A stretch of DNA of 64,000 bases. It comes from Hyphococcus sp. (GTDB lineage Bacteria; Pseudomonadota; Alphaproteobacteria; Caulobacterales; Parvularculaceae). The position numbers and the translations under genes were made by a program. The notes under the pieces are model-generated. The model was given only the letters and a program-made list of their open reading frames with translations, had not been told where the DNA came from and made no database searches. Positions within the stretch are counted from its first letter, which is position 1, and each line of letters begins with the position of its first letter. The stretch covers positions 62,001-126,000 of the forward strand of contig JANQJK010000010.1 of NCBI GenBank assembly GCA_028281665.1, given 5' to 3'. Positions 38,544 through 47,490 of the stretch are shown piece by piece.

Positions 38544-39131
38544 TTACGGTTTCGCGCTTCTAAGCGCGGTCGATGACAATGGATTGTCGGTCTCCGGGAA
38601 ATAAATCCAGGCCGGCGGTTCCTGCGAAAGGAGATCGTCGCCGTCGGCCGTCGTTCGAAACGGCGCAAGGGCTTGGCCCGCCTCGCTGGCGAGCGCCGCC
38701 TCGCCATATCCAGGCCGGTTGAATACGGCGATCGGCGCGAGTTCGGCGATGCGCCGCCAGTCTTTCCAGCAATGAAAATTGACGAGACTGTCGGCGCCCA
38801 TCAGCCAGACAAACCTCACATTCGGGTTTGCGTCCTTGATCTGCTCCAGTGTATCGACTGTGTACTGAAGGTTTCGGCGTTTTTCGAAGTCGCTGACGAC
38901 AATGTCCGCATGATCGGCGACGGCGCGCGCATCATGCAATCGTTTCTCGTAATCGGCGTAGATGCCCGGATCTTTCAGCGGGTTGCCGGGCGTCACCAGC
39001 CACCAGACAGCGTCGAGATCAAGACGGTCGAGGGCGGCAAGGGAGATCTCGCGATGTCCGGCGTGGGCCGGATTAAACGATCCGCCCAAGAGACCGATCC
39101 GTCGGTGCGACGATGATTTCAGCAATGGCAA
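38544..39131 (-). CDS. nadD: Nicotinate-nucleotide adenylyltransferase
   Basis: NadD adenylates nicotinate mononucleotide to deamido-NAD in NAD synthesis. The 195-residue product has the nucleotidyltransferase motif GGSFNPAHAGHR near residues 16-27, the WLVTPGNPLKD substrate loop, FVWLMGADSLVNFHCWKDW and the C-terminal SSTALR motif. The frame's earliest clear start is TTG at 39131, without a good ribosome binding site; the frame is open up to the obgE stop, so a non-AUG start slightly upstream is possible. It follows obgE on the same strand. Confidence 0.94.
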   Translation of the reverse strand: MPLLKSSSHRRIGLLGGSFNPAHAGHREISLAALDRLDLDAVWWLVTPGNPLKDPGIYADYEKRLHDARAVADHADIVVSDFEKRRNLQYTVDTLEQIKDANPNVRFVWLMGADSLVNFHCWKDWRRIAELAPIAVFNRPGYGEAALASEAGQALAPFRTTADGDDLLSQEPPAWIYFPETDNPLSSTALRSAKP

Positions 39132-39188
39132 AAGCGTGTCCAGTGCGGGCTTGCGGTCAACATAGGGATTGCTGCGCGAGAATCCACC

Positions 39189-40322
<1,134 letters not shown>

Positions 40323-40344
40323 TCACGCCAACGCCGGAGTTTCC

Positions 40345-41445
40345 ATGTCTTCGACCGATGTTTTGTTCGAGCCTTTCACGCTCAACTCAATGACCATTCC
40401 GAACCGTATCGTGATGGCCCCGATGACGCGGAGTTTCTCTCCCGGCAATGCGCCGGGCGAAAATGTCGCCGCCTATTATCGCCGGCGCGCGGAAGGCGGT
40501 GTCGGGCTGATCCTGACCGAAGGCGTGTCGCCGAACGACACGACCGCGACGGGCACGCCGAACGTGCCTAATATCTATACTGACGAAGCAAAGGCCGGCT
40601 GGGCGAAAGTCGCCGAAGGGGTCCACGGCGCAGGCGGTCTCATCGGCATGCAGATCTGGCATGAAGGGCCCATGCGCCGACCGGACAAAACGGCGCATCC
40701 CGACATAGAATCATGGTCGCCCTCCGGCTTTAACGTGCCCGGCAAGCCGCGCTGGGCGCCCATGAGCGACGAAGAGATCGAACGGGCGATTACGGAGTTT
40801 GTCGATGCGGCGGTCGCCGCGAAGGCGGCGGGCTTCGATTGCGTCGAGTTTCACGGCGCCCATCAATATCTTCTCGACAGCTTCTTCTGGGACAAGCTCA
40901 ATCTTCGCGACGATAAATGGGGCGGCGACTGGGAGGGCCGGACGCGCATGGCCTGCGAGATCATCCGCCGCGCGCGGGTGAAAGTCGGTCCGGACTTTCC
41001 CCTGATCATTCGCATTTCCCAATGGAAGCAGATCGATTTTGACGCCAAGGCGGCGGCGAGCCCGGAAGAATTCGGCGTCTGGCTTGGGTTTTTGAAGAAT
41101 GCGGGCATCGACGCCTTTCATTGCTCCCAGCGCCGTTTCTGGGAGCCTGAGTTCGAGGGATCGTCGTTGAACTGCGCCGGCTGGGCGAAAAAACTCACCG
41201 GCCTGCCGACAATTTCCGTAGGTTCTGTAGGCCTGTCCGGCGAATTCACCGCCGCCTATAGCGGCGAAGCCTCTGAGCCGGCGTCCCTCGATAATCTGAT
41301 AGAGATGATGGGCCGTAACGAGTTCGATCTTATCGCGGTTGGCCGCGCGCTGTTGCAGGATCCGGATTGGGTGAAGAAAGTCCGGGACGGTCGCGAAGAT
41401 GAGTTGATGACGTTTACAAAAGAAGCCCTCGGCACGCTCTACTAA
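40345..41445 (+). CDS. NADH:flavin oxidoreductase, old yellow enzyme family
   Basis: A 366-residue FMN-dependent ene-reductase that reduces activated C=C bonds with NAD(P)H. It has the OYE barrel: FEPFTLNSMTIPNRIVMAPM (FMN binding), GVGLILTEGVSPND, MQIWHEG, FHGAHQYLLDSFFW near residue 174-187 with the His-x-x-His substrate pair, and VGRALLQDPDW near the C-terminus. The native substrate is unknown; such enzymes often handle electrophiles or nitro compounds. The glutathione transferase gene follows after 17 bases, and the pair could serve electrophile detoxification. Confidence 0.92.
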   Translation: MSSTDVLFEPFTLNSMTIPNRIVMAPMTRSFSPGNAPGENVAAYYRRRAEGGVGLILTEGVSPNDTTATGTPNVPNIYTDEAKAGWAKVAEGVHGAGGLIGMQIWHEGPMRRPDKTAHPDIESWSPSGFNVPGKPRWAPMSDEEIERAITEFVDAAVAAKAAGFDCVEFHGAHQYLLDSFFWDKLNLRDDKWGGDWEGRTRMACEIIRRARVKVGPDFPLIIRISQWKQIDFDAKAAASPEEFGVWLGFLKNAGIDAFHCSQRRFWEPEFEGSSLNCAGWAKKLTGLPTISVGSVGLSGEFTAAYSGEASEPASLDNLIEMMGRNEFDLIAVGRALLQDPDWVKKVRDGREDELMTFTKEALGTLY

Positions 41446-41462
41446 GAAAGGCGAAAACGCCA

Positions 41463-42131
41463 ATGATCACCGTTCACCACCTGAACAATTCCCGCTCCCA
41501 GCGCGTGCTGTGGCTGCTTGAGGAGCTTGAGCTTCCCTATCAGATAAAACGCTACGAGCGCGACAAGACGACGAACCTTGCGCCGCGCGAGCTCATGGAT
41601 GTTCATCCGTTAGGGAAGTCGCCAGTGATCGATGACAACGGCACGGTGTTCGCTGAGACGGGCGCCATCGTCGAGCATATCATCGACAGCCATGGCGGGG
41701 GTCGGCTGAAGCCTGATCCGGATACGGATGATTATCGCCGCTACAAATACTGGCTGCATGCAGCGGAAGGCTCATATATGCCGCCATTGGTGCTGGCGCT
41801 GATGGTTGGACGCATCGAAGCCGCGCCGATGCCGTTCTTCGCCAGGCCGATCGCCAGAAAACTGGCGAAAGGCATCAGGGACGCCTATCTCGATCATACG
41901 GTGAACGCGCTTTTTAAGTATGCAGACGGCGAGCTGTCGGCGCGAAGCTGGTTTGCCGGGGAAAATTTTTCCGCCGCCGACATCATTATGAGCTTCCCGC
42001 TGGAGGCCGGGGTGACGCGGGTTGAGGCGGCGAAGAAGTCGAAGGCCATCGCGGGGTATTTGAGGCGGATTCACGATCGACCCGCCTATTCCCGCGCCCT
42101 GGAAAAAGGCGGGCCCTACGACTACGCCTGA
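41463..42131 (+). CDS. Glutathione S-transferase
   Basis: A 222-residue two-domain GST. The N-terminal thioredoxin fold has HHLNNSRSQRVLWLLEEL with the likely GSH-activating Ser near residue 10, HPLGKSPVI (cis-Pro) and ETGAIVEHI (gamma-glutamyl binding) near 65. The all-helical C-terminal domain follows (FAGENFSAADIIMSFPLEA near 165). It resembles GstB-type bacterial enzymes conjugating electrophiles. It is 17 bases after the old yellow enzyme gene with AAGGCGAAAACGCC before the ATG, so the two are one operon. Confidence 0.92.
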   Translation: MITVHHLNNSRSQRVLWLLEELELPYQIKRYERDKTTNLAPRELMDVHPLGKSPVIDDNGTVFAETGAIVEHIIDSHGGGRLKPDPDTDDYRRYKYWLHAAEGSYMPPLVLALMVGRIEAAPMPFFARPIARKLAKGIRDAYLDHTVNALFKYADGELSARSWFAGENFSAADIIMSFPLEAGVTRVEAAKKSKAIAGYLRRIHDRPAYSRALEKGGPYDYA

Positions 42132-42222
42132 CGTCTTCACGAAGTCGTGTGGGCCCCGCCATTGATGCGCCAAGGGGTCGCCATGGTTTTGTCACCGGCG
42201 AATCCTAGCTAGGAGGTCTTGC

Positions 42223-42279
42223 ATGCGGGCGTCGCGCCATGGAACAGGCAAGCGGCCGGGACTGGAAGCGTCATTCTGA
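42223..42279 (+). other. Short in-frame upstream ORF before lolA
   Basis: An 18-codon ORF (MRASRHGTGKRPGLEASF) with a perfect AGGAGG 6 bases before its ATG, ending in TGA 12 bases before the lolA ATG. It is in the same frame as lolA and supplies the basic residues that the annotated LolA signal peptide lacks. It may be a leader peptide, or the true 5' end of lolA interrupted by a stop. Confidence 0.4.
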
Positions 42280-42291
42280 AAGGGGTGCGGC

Positions 42292-43098
42292 ATGGGACTG
42301 ACGGTGTTGGCGACGATTTCGACCATCTGTGTCGAGGCGGCGATATTCGGGAGCCCGACCGTTGCGGCTGCGACCAGCGAGCCTGTGACGACAGCGACGG
42401 TGCAGGCGACCGAAGGGCCCGCCGCGGTCGATGCGCCGGTCATAGATGATCTGACCGCGCCCCCGGTCGAGGACATTGCGGACGCGCCGGTCAGCAACAC
42501 AGATGACAATCTCATTTTGGATGAAGAACAATTCCTTGGTCCGTTGGCGTTTGAGGGGGAAAGCGACGATGCGGTCGTTGAGCGTCTGGTGTCCTATCTC
42601 GAAGGCGTCGACACCCTTAAAGGAGACTTCACCCAGATCGCCCCGTCAGGCGCCGTCTCGTCCGGGCGTTTCTTTTTGCGCCGGCCGGGCCTGTTGCGGT
42701 TTGAGTACGACCCGCCGACGCCGCTGCTGATCGTCGCCAATAGCGGGCTCGTTTATGTGCGCGACGAGGCGCTCGAAACGACGGATTCCTACCCGGTCGG
42801 GCGCACGCCGCTGAAATTTCTCCTGAGCGACACGATCGATCTCGATCGCGCGGAAATCGTCGCCGTCGACCGCGGCGTTGACACGGTGGCGGTGACATTC
42901 GCCTCTAAGGAAGAAGAGACCGAAGGAGAGTTGTCGGTGATCGTCTCGGCGCCGGAAATGCAGCTTACCCGGTGGATCGTCCGCGATCTGCACAATGGCA
43001 TTACCGTCGTGATGCTCGACAATGTCGCGGCCGGCGAACGCCTAGCCAATCGGCTGTTTCGGGCGCCCGAGGCCGGCGGCCAGTTCCTTAAAAATTAG
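42292..43098 (+). CDS. lolA: LolA-type outer-membrane lipoprotein carrier protein
   Basis: LolA chaperones lipoproteins across the periplasm from LolCDE to the outer membrane. The 268-residue product has an N-terminal hydrophobic stretch (to about VAAA, residue 27) and an acidic Pro/Ala linker to ~85. The LolA half-barrel follows: LVSYLEGVDTLKGDFTQIAP, SGRFFLRRPGLLRFEYDPPT, YVRDEALETTDSYPV, PLKFLLSD, then NGITVVMLDNV. The linker is longer than in enterobacteria. ATG 42292 has an AAAGGGG ribosome binding site, but the hydrophobic leader lacks basic residues, which are encoded in frame just upstream beyond a TGA. Confidence 0.9.
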   Translation: MGLTVLATISTICVEAAIFGSPTVAAATSEPVTTATVQATEGPAAVDAPVIDDLTAPPVEDIADAPVSNTDDNLILDEEQFLGPLAFEGESDDAVVERLVSYLEGVDTLKGDFTQIAPSGAVSSGRFFLRRPGLLRFEYDPPTPLLIVANSGLVYVRDEALETTDSYPVGRTPLKFLLSDTIDLDRAEIVAVDRGVDTVAVTFASKEEETEGELSVIVSAPEMQLTRWIVRDLHNGITVVMLDNVAAGERLANRLFRAPEAGGQFLKN

Positions 43099-43171
43099 CA
43101 ACCGCCCAGCAAAACCGGGCTTCATCCTTGTGTTGCGTAGTCACAATCAAGCAAATTCTTTCTCGACCCTA

Positions 43172-43201
43172 TTGAAAAATGGGTTGGTGATGCGTTAATG
43201 T
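43172..43201 (+). promoter_or_regulatory. Candidate promoter of the 43.2 kb small RNA
   Basis: TTGAAA (43172-43177), an 18-base spacer and TAATGT (43196-43201), matching sigma70-type hexamers. The expected start is near 43208. It lies ~75 bases after lolA, with a small GCCC..GGGC hairpin (near 43104-43120) between. Confidence 0.5.
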
Positions 43202-43207
43202 AACAGT

Positions 43208-43351
43208 ACGCGATTGGCGCTGACGTGGGCCGGCGTTGCCCCCCCGCTTGCAGGTCCAATAGCCCGTCGCGTCGCCGGAATATCCCCTCCCGGCGTAGGC
43301 GCAACAGCGCAGCTTGGCGTCCGATCTGACCAGGATCGGACGCCTTTTTTC
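43208..43351 (+). ncRNA. Candidate small non-coding RNA
   Basis: About 145 bases between lolA and the next gene, with no convincing ORF, framed by a promoter-like sequence and a strong terminator. Within it GCGCTG (near 43217) can pair with CAGCGC (near 43305), GTTGC (near 43234) with GCAAC (near 43301), and CGCCGG (near 43273) with CCGGCG (near 43290). It could therefore fold into a long bulged stem ahead of the terminator hairpin. I cannot match it to 6S, SRP, tmRNA or RNase P motifs. The 5' end is estimated. Confidence 0.5.
43316..43351 (+). terminator. Strong Rho-independent terminator
   Basis: A perfect 10-bp stem (GGCGTCCGAT / ATCGGACGCC), a 9-base loop and TTTTTTC. It is over 200 bases past lolA and before the next gene, so it most likely ends a separate short transcript. 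Confidence 0.9.
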
Positions 43352-43384
43352 TTGCCGGCGGTGCTTTATGAGCATCCGGGCCGG

Positions 43385-43415
43385 CCATTGGAGGTATGGC
43401 CCCATTGGAGGTATG
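43385..43415 (+). repeat. Tandem repeat carrying two SD-ATG units
   Basis: CCATTGGAGGTATG occurs twice with a 17-base period (43385-43398 and 43402-43415). Each unit is a Shine-Dalgarno GGAGG with an ATG. Both open tiny frames (MAPLEV and MTKDG) that chain by stop/start overlap into the ATG of the next gene at 43423. Confidence 0.8.
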
Positions 43416-43422
43416 ACCAAGG

Positions 43423-44019
43423 ATGGATGACGCCGAGTTGGATGATCTGGAGCGGGAACTGCCCTCTTTGCAGGTGCTCACCCGGTTTTCCCGCAGCCTG
43501 GACCGAATTCCCTGGTTCGCCAATCTGGGCGAACCGCTTACCCCGGGCGCGCGCGCCGCGGCGACCCTTTATGCTGATCGTCTGGGGTTTCCCCATGCCG
43601 ATATCGCAATCCTCGTCGATTGGGAGGACGCCGCGGCCGCCGCCGAAAGTCTCGACTGGCAAAGCGACTGGTGGGAGGCGGAGGAGCTGTTGCGGTCCGA
43701 TTTGACGGCGCGGGCGCTTGAAACGCTTTCCGAGGACGCCCTGCGGATCGGCATGACCCTGATCGCCGACAAGGTGTCGGAGCCCGCGCGTGAAGGCATG
43801 GAACAGGCTGCGGTAATTTTTGACGCCGAGGACGAGGCGGCGCGCAATCTCGCGGTCGGCGCTGCGGTTCAGGCCGCCCACGGCGCAGCGCTGGTCCTGT
43901 TGGCCCTGCAAGACCCGGATTTTGACGATGAGGCGCACGCCTTTGCAGCGAAGTTCCAGCTTTTCGAATTCGGGCGCTGGCCCGTCGCCATCACCGGATC
44001 GTCCTTCAACCTGTTCTGA
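43423..44019 (+). CDS. Hypothetical protein
   Basis: A 198-residue acidic soluble protein that I do not recognise. It starts MDDAELDDLERELPSLQVLT. It contains FSRSLDRIPWFANLGEPLTP and GFPHADIAILVDWEDAAAAA, is rich in Ala/Asp/Glu helices and ends FGRWPVAITGSSFNLF. It has no signal peptide or membrane span. Base composition matches the genome. The likely ribosome binding site is the second GGAGG of the tandem repeat, 11 bases upstream. Its last 14 bases overlap the TauE/SafE gene tail to tail. Confidence 0.75.
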   Translation: MDDAELDDLERELPSLQVLTRFSRSLDRIPWFANLGEPLTPGARAAATLYADRLGFPHADIAILVDWEDAAAAAESLDWQSDWWEAEELLRSDLTARALETLSEDALRIGMTLIADKVSEPAREGMEQAAVIFDAEDEAARNLAVGAAVQAAHGAALVLLALQDPDFDDEAHAFAAKFQLFEFGRWPVAITGSSFNLF

Positions 44020-44794
44020 GGGCCGCCGTCATCGGTATGACTTCGGTTGCCGCGGCAATCAGCAGGTATGTTGCGATGATCGTCAGGACATACCGGAAGC
44101 CGCGCTGGAACAGTTGCTCCGGCATGCGGCGAAGATAATGGGTGCCGAGATAGGTGCCCAGAAAGCCGAACGCCAGAATGGCGATGATCAGCCATACCCA
44201 CGGCCCGTATGCAAAGCCGAGCGCGCCGAACACCAGGATTTTCAGCCCATGCTGCGCCACCATGCAGCTGGCCAGCGTCGCGACCATGTTAAGCCGGGTG
44301 ATTTTCGTCGCCGAAAGCATGGTGGCGGCAATCGGGCCGGTGGCGCCGAAGAACATGGTCAGAAACGCGCCAATGGCGCCTGTGGAGAAAAATGTTACCG
44401 GGCCCGGGGAGAAGCTTTTCGGGCGCGGGCCCCAAATGGCGTAAAAGATAAAAAAAGCGACGCCCGCGCGGAGCGCCCATACAGGCAGCTCTACCGCGAG
44501 CCGCCCCCCGAGCAGCGCACCGAGAACGCCCCCGCCGGCGAACCAGAAGACGATGGGCCAGATGGTGTCCTTCATTTGAAGGATAAAGCGTCCAGCATTT
44601 GAACCCAGCTGCGCCACGCCATGAACGGGCACGACTGCGGGCGCCGGAAATACCACGCTCATCACCGCGAGCAGCGCCAGCCCGCCACCGATGCCGAAAG
44701 CCGCCGTTAGCGCGGACGCCAGGAAGGCGGCGATTACTGAAACGACCGCCGCCCACACAGGAACGCCTTCGGGAAGGAACTGGGCAATCTCCAT
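44006..44794 (-). CDS. TauE/SafE family sulfite/anion exporter
   Basis: A 262-residue membrane protein with about eight hydrophobic helices in two repeats, characteristic of the TauE/SafE (DUF81) family of putative sulfite, sulfonate or other anion exporters. The first repeat has the GIGGGLALLAVMSVVFPAPA loop, and the second FSTGAIGAFLTMFFGATGPI. ATG at 44794 (MEIAQFLPEGVPVW) is preferred to a TTG at 44830. The substrate is unknown, and no sulfur gene is nearby. It is divergent from xth. Confidence 0.85.
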   Translation of the reverse strand: MEIAQFLPEGVPVWAAVVSVIAAFLASALTAAFGIGGGLALLAVMSVVFPAPAVVPVHGVAQLGSNAGRFILQMKDTIWPIVFWFAGGGVLGALLGGRLAVELPVWALRAGVAFFIFYAIWGPRPKSFSPGPVTFFSTGAIGAFLTMFFGATGPIAATMLSATKITRLNMVATLASCMVAQHGLKILVFGALGFAYGPWVWLIIAILAFGFLGTYLGTHYLRRMPEQLFQRGFRYVLTIIATYLLIAAATEVIPMTAALRTG

Positions 44795-44976
44795 GGGCCT
44801 TGCGGTAGGGCCGATCGCCTGATTCGACAATGCGCCCGCTGCGAAATCTCTGCTGCGGTCTGGATCTGCACCGCGGTCTGGCCGTCGCCGGCGGCTGTCA
44901 TTGGCGGGTTGACGGCGCCGAGCGCCGGCCCTACCTCGCTGACCCCTCTCGCCGATTGGGCATCAAAGGCGCTCTC

Positions 44977-45780
44977 ATGAAAATCTCCACCTGGAACATC
45001 AATTCCGTCCGTCTGCGCATCGATCTGGTGACGCGCTTTCTCGATGAAGAAAAACCGGACGTGTTGTGCCTTCAGGAAATCAAGTGCCTTGAAGACAATT
45101 TCCCGTTCAAGGCGCTGCGCGATGCCGGGTACGACCATCTCGCCGTCTCCGGTCAGGCCGGTTATCACGGCGTCGCCATTGTCTCGCGCCTGCCGCTGAA
45201 AAAAGTCGAGAAGCGGGAGTTCTGCGGCAAGGGCGACGCCCGGCATATCGCTGCAAGTCTGCCCGGCGGTCTGCGCATTCACAATTTCTATGTGCCCGCC
45301 GGCGGCGACGAGCCGGACCCGAAGACGAACGACAAGTTCGCCCACAAGCTCGCCTTCATGGATGAGATGACGGACTGGTTTTCCGAGCTGGGCCCGCGCG
45401 CCAAGGCGATTGTGGTCGGCGATCTCAACGTGGCGCCGCGCGAACACGATGTGTGGTCGCACAAGCAGCTTCTGAAGGTCGTGTCCCACACGCCGGTGGA
45501 AGTCGAAAAGCTGGGCCGCGTCATCGACTCGCACGGCTTTGTGGATGTTGCGCGCGAGGTCGTTCCGGAGCCGGAAAAATTATATACGTGGTGGTCCTAT
45601 CGCGCGCGGGACTGGAAAGCGTCGAACCGCGGCCGCCGTCTCGACCATATCTGGGTCAGTCCGGCGTTGAAAAAGGCTGCGCTCGCGGCGGGGCGGACAA
45701 ACTTCCAGATTCACGAGGACGCCCGCGGTTGGGAGCGCCCGTCGGACCACGCGCCCGTGTCCCTCAAACTGGCGCTCTGA
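44977..45780 (+). CDS. xth: Exodeoxyribonuclease III
   Basis: Exonuclease III is the AP endonuclease/3'-phosphodiesterase of base excision repair. The 267-residue product has all core motifs: WNINSVRLR near residue 6, LCLQEIK with metal Glu near 34, GVAIVSR, GDLNVAPREHD near 149, RLDHIWVS near 223 and the catalytic SDHAPV near 259. ATG at 44977 starts the family sequence; the frame open from 44830 does not match. The TGA stop directly abuts the stop of the convergent PLP enzyme (TGATCA). Confidence 0.96.
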   Translation: MKISTWNINSVRLRIDLVTRFLDEEKPDVLCLQEIKCLEDNFPFKALRDAGYDHLAVSGQAGYHGVAIVSRLPLKKVEKREFCGKGDARHIAASLPGGLRIHNFYVPAGGDEPDPKTNDKFAHKLAFMDEMTDWFSELGPRAKAIVVGDLNVAPREHDVWSHKQLLKVVSHTPVEVEKLGRVIDSHGFVDVAREVVPEPEKLYTWWSYRARDWKASNRGRRLDHIWVSPALKKAALAAGRTNFQIHEDARGWERPSDHAPVSLKLAL

Positions 45781-46893
45781 TCAGTCGACGTGGTTTTTCA
45801 GAACGCCGATCAACGCATCGACGTCGGCCTCGTCATTATAAAGATGCATCGAAACCCGGACCGCGCCCTTTCGCGTGTCGTGGGCGATTTCGGCGTCGGC
45901 GAGATCGCGCGCCGCCGCTTCGTAGTCTCTGACGCGGATCAGCGCGCCTGAGCCGCGATGCTGCGCGCGGGTGGTGGAGAGAAAAGCCCCCGGGGGCAGT
46001 CCGGCGAACAGCCGGTCCAGCAATGCCTGATTGTAGGCGTAGATATCGTTGACGCCGCGGGCGTTGAGGATTTCATGGGCCGCGCCGGCGCCCGCAAGCG
46101 GCGCGATCGACGCCGTGCCGCCGGCGTAACGTCCTGCCCCCTCGGCGTACTCGAAGTGGTGAATGTCAAACTCGAAGGGGTCGGCGTGGGAGAACCAGCC
46201 TACATCAAGCGGCGCGGCGCGCGCCGCCGCATCGGCGTTGGCCCAAAGCCAGGCGGCGCCGGTGCCGCCGCAAAGATATTTCAGGGACGTCCCGACGGCA
46301 AAGTCAGCCCCCCAATCATTCAGGTGAACGGGTACGGCGCCGGCGGCCTGGGCGACGTCGAGGAGGGAAAAGACGCCGCGCTCGCGCGCCCGCCGGCAGA
46401 TTTCCGCGCATGGCGCCAGAACCGATGAATTCGAATAGACCTGCGTTGCGACAACGAGTTGTACGTCGTCGTGAAAAGCGGGCGCCCAGGTGTCCGGATC
46501 GGCGAGGCGTTCGCCCCCCGGCAGAAAGACAAGTTCGTAGCCCATGCGGCGCCCCTGGGCGAGGGCGAAGCCCACGGTCGGGAAGTCGTCTTCCGTCAGA
46601 ACAATCTTGGTGCGCCGCGCCCGTTCGGGCAGCGAGAACAGCACGCGCGAAACCCCGGCCGACACGTTGGGCTGGGGGCAAATGTCTTTTGCATGACCGC
46701 CGACGAGCCCGGCGACGCCGGCCTTGAACCGATCGATGGTATCGAACCACGGGGTCCACACTTCGAACCCGTCCGTACGCCAAGGATCGGCGAAGCCCGC
46801 GTCCAGCGATGAAGCCCAGTTTTTCGGCTGGGCGCCGACGGAATGCGACAGGAAATAATGCCGGCGCGGCAGGTGAAATCGATCCCGGTCCAT
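45781..46893 (-). CDS. Class V aminotransferase-fold PLP enzyme (kynureninase-like)
   Basis: A 370-residue fold-type I PLP enzyme. It starts with FHLPRRHYFLSHSVGAQP, has QPNVSAGVSRVLFSLP near residue 74, LLDVAQAAGAVPVHL with the PLP-binding Asp near 188, and the Schiff-base lysine in GTSLKYLCGGTG near 209. The closing segment with GSGALIRVRD is also present. It resembles kynureninase and related class V proteins, but no other kynurenine genes are present, so the substrate is open. The universal-stress gene lies 3 bases upstream on the same strand. Confidence 0.85.
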   Translation of the reverse strand: MDRDRFHLPRRHYFLSHSVGAQPKNWASSLDAGFADPWRTDGFEVWTPWFDTIDRFKAGVAGLVGGHAKDICPQPNVSAGVSRVLFSLPERARRTKIVLTEDDFPTVGFALAQGRRMGYELVFLPGGERLADPDTWAPAFHDDVQLVVATQVYSNSSVLAPCAEICRRARERGVFSLLDVAQAAGAVPVHLNDWGADFAVGTSLKYLCGGTGAAWLWANADAAARAAPLDVGWFSHADPFEFDIHHFEYAEGAGRYAGGTASIAPLAGAGAAHEILNARGVNDIYAYNQALLDRLFAGLPPGAFLSTTRAQHRGSGALIRVRDYEAAARDLADAEIAHDTRKGAVRVSMHLYNDEADVDALIGVLKNHVD

Positions 46894-46896
46894 GGC

Positions 46897-47403
46897 TTAC
46901 CCCGCGAGGCGGCGCAGTTCGTCGCGGCTCGCCGAGCCCGGCACGATCACGACCGGGATCGGTCTCGCCGCCAGATAGGCCGGGTCTTTCGCTACGGCCG
47001 AAACCAGCGGTCCCGGTCCGCTCGCCTCTGTTGAGGCGCCGAGAAAGATAAAAGCGATGTCGCCGTCCTCGCTGATCAGGTTGCGGATCTCTTCCGCCAC
47101 GTCCCCTTCGCGCATGACCATCTCCGGATCGACGCCGGACTGCGCTTTTACCTCCGCGGCGAATTCGTGAAGCAATCCTTCCGCCGCTTCTTCCGCTTCG
47201 GCGCGCATGGTCTCTGCGACACTGGCCCAGTGGCCGAATTCCGGCGGTTCCATGACGTGCAGCAATGTCACGAGGGCGTTGGAATTGCGCGCCCGGCGTC
47301 CTGCAAAGAAGGCGGCGCGGCGCGCTTCGTCGTGGTCTGACGCCACGACGAGGAACTTGATGCGGGACGCCGCCGCTGCTGAATCGGCATTCGATTGGGC
47401 CAT
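46897..47403 (-). CDS. Universal stress protein (UspA family)
   Basis: A ~168-residue single UspA domain. The first strand (KFLVVASDHDEARRAAFFAG) begins after a short Ala/Ser leader, ALVTLLHVMEPPEFGHW follows near residue 45, then an HEFAAEVKAQSG helix, and the C-terminal FLGASTEASGPGPLVSAVAK with PIPVVIVPG. The G-x2-G-x9-G(S/T) ATP loop is only partly matched. ATG at 47403 is preferred; 47418 is possible. It precedes the PLP enzyme closely and is divergent from the SpoU gene. Confidence 0.87.
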   Translation of the reverse strand: MAQSNADSAAAASRIKFLVVASDHDEARRAAFFAGRRARNSNALVTLLHVMEPPEFGHWASVAETMRAEAEEAAEGLLHEFAAEVKAQSGVDPEMVMREGDVAEEIRNLISEDGDIAFIFLGASTEASGPGPLVSAVAKDPAYLAARPIPVVIVPGSASRDELRRLAG

Positions 47404-47490
47404 GACAGGCCGGACCATGCCCTGAAAGGCGGCCCGCCGTCCACTTGCTTGTTGTGCAACATGGGCGCGCCTTGACGGGACGGAACGGTC

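Noticed and set aside
42223-43098. Selenocysteine readthrough of the TGA before lolA
   Set aside because: No SECIS-like hairpin directly after the TGA and LolA proteins are not selenoproteins.
43208-43351. Assignment of the small RNA as 6S, SRP or tmRNA
   Set aside because: None of the conserved signature segments of these RNAs can be read in it, so it is left unnamed.
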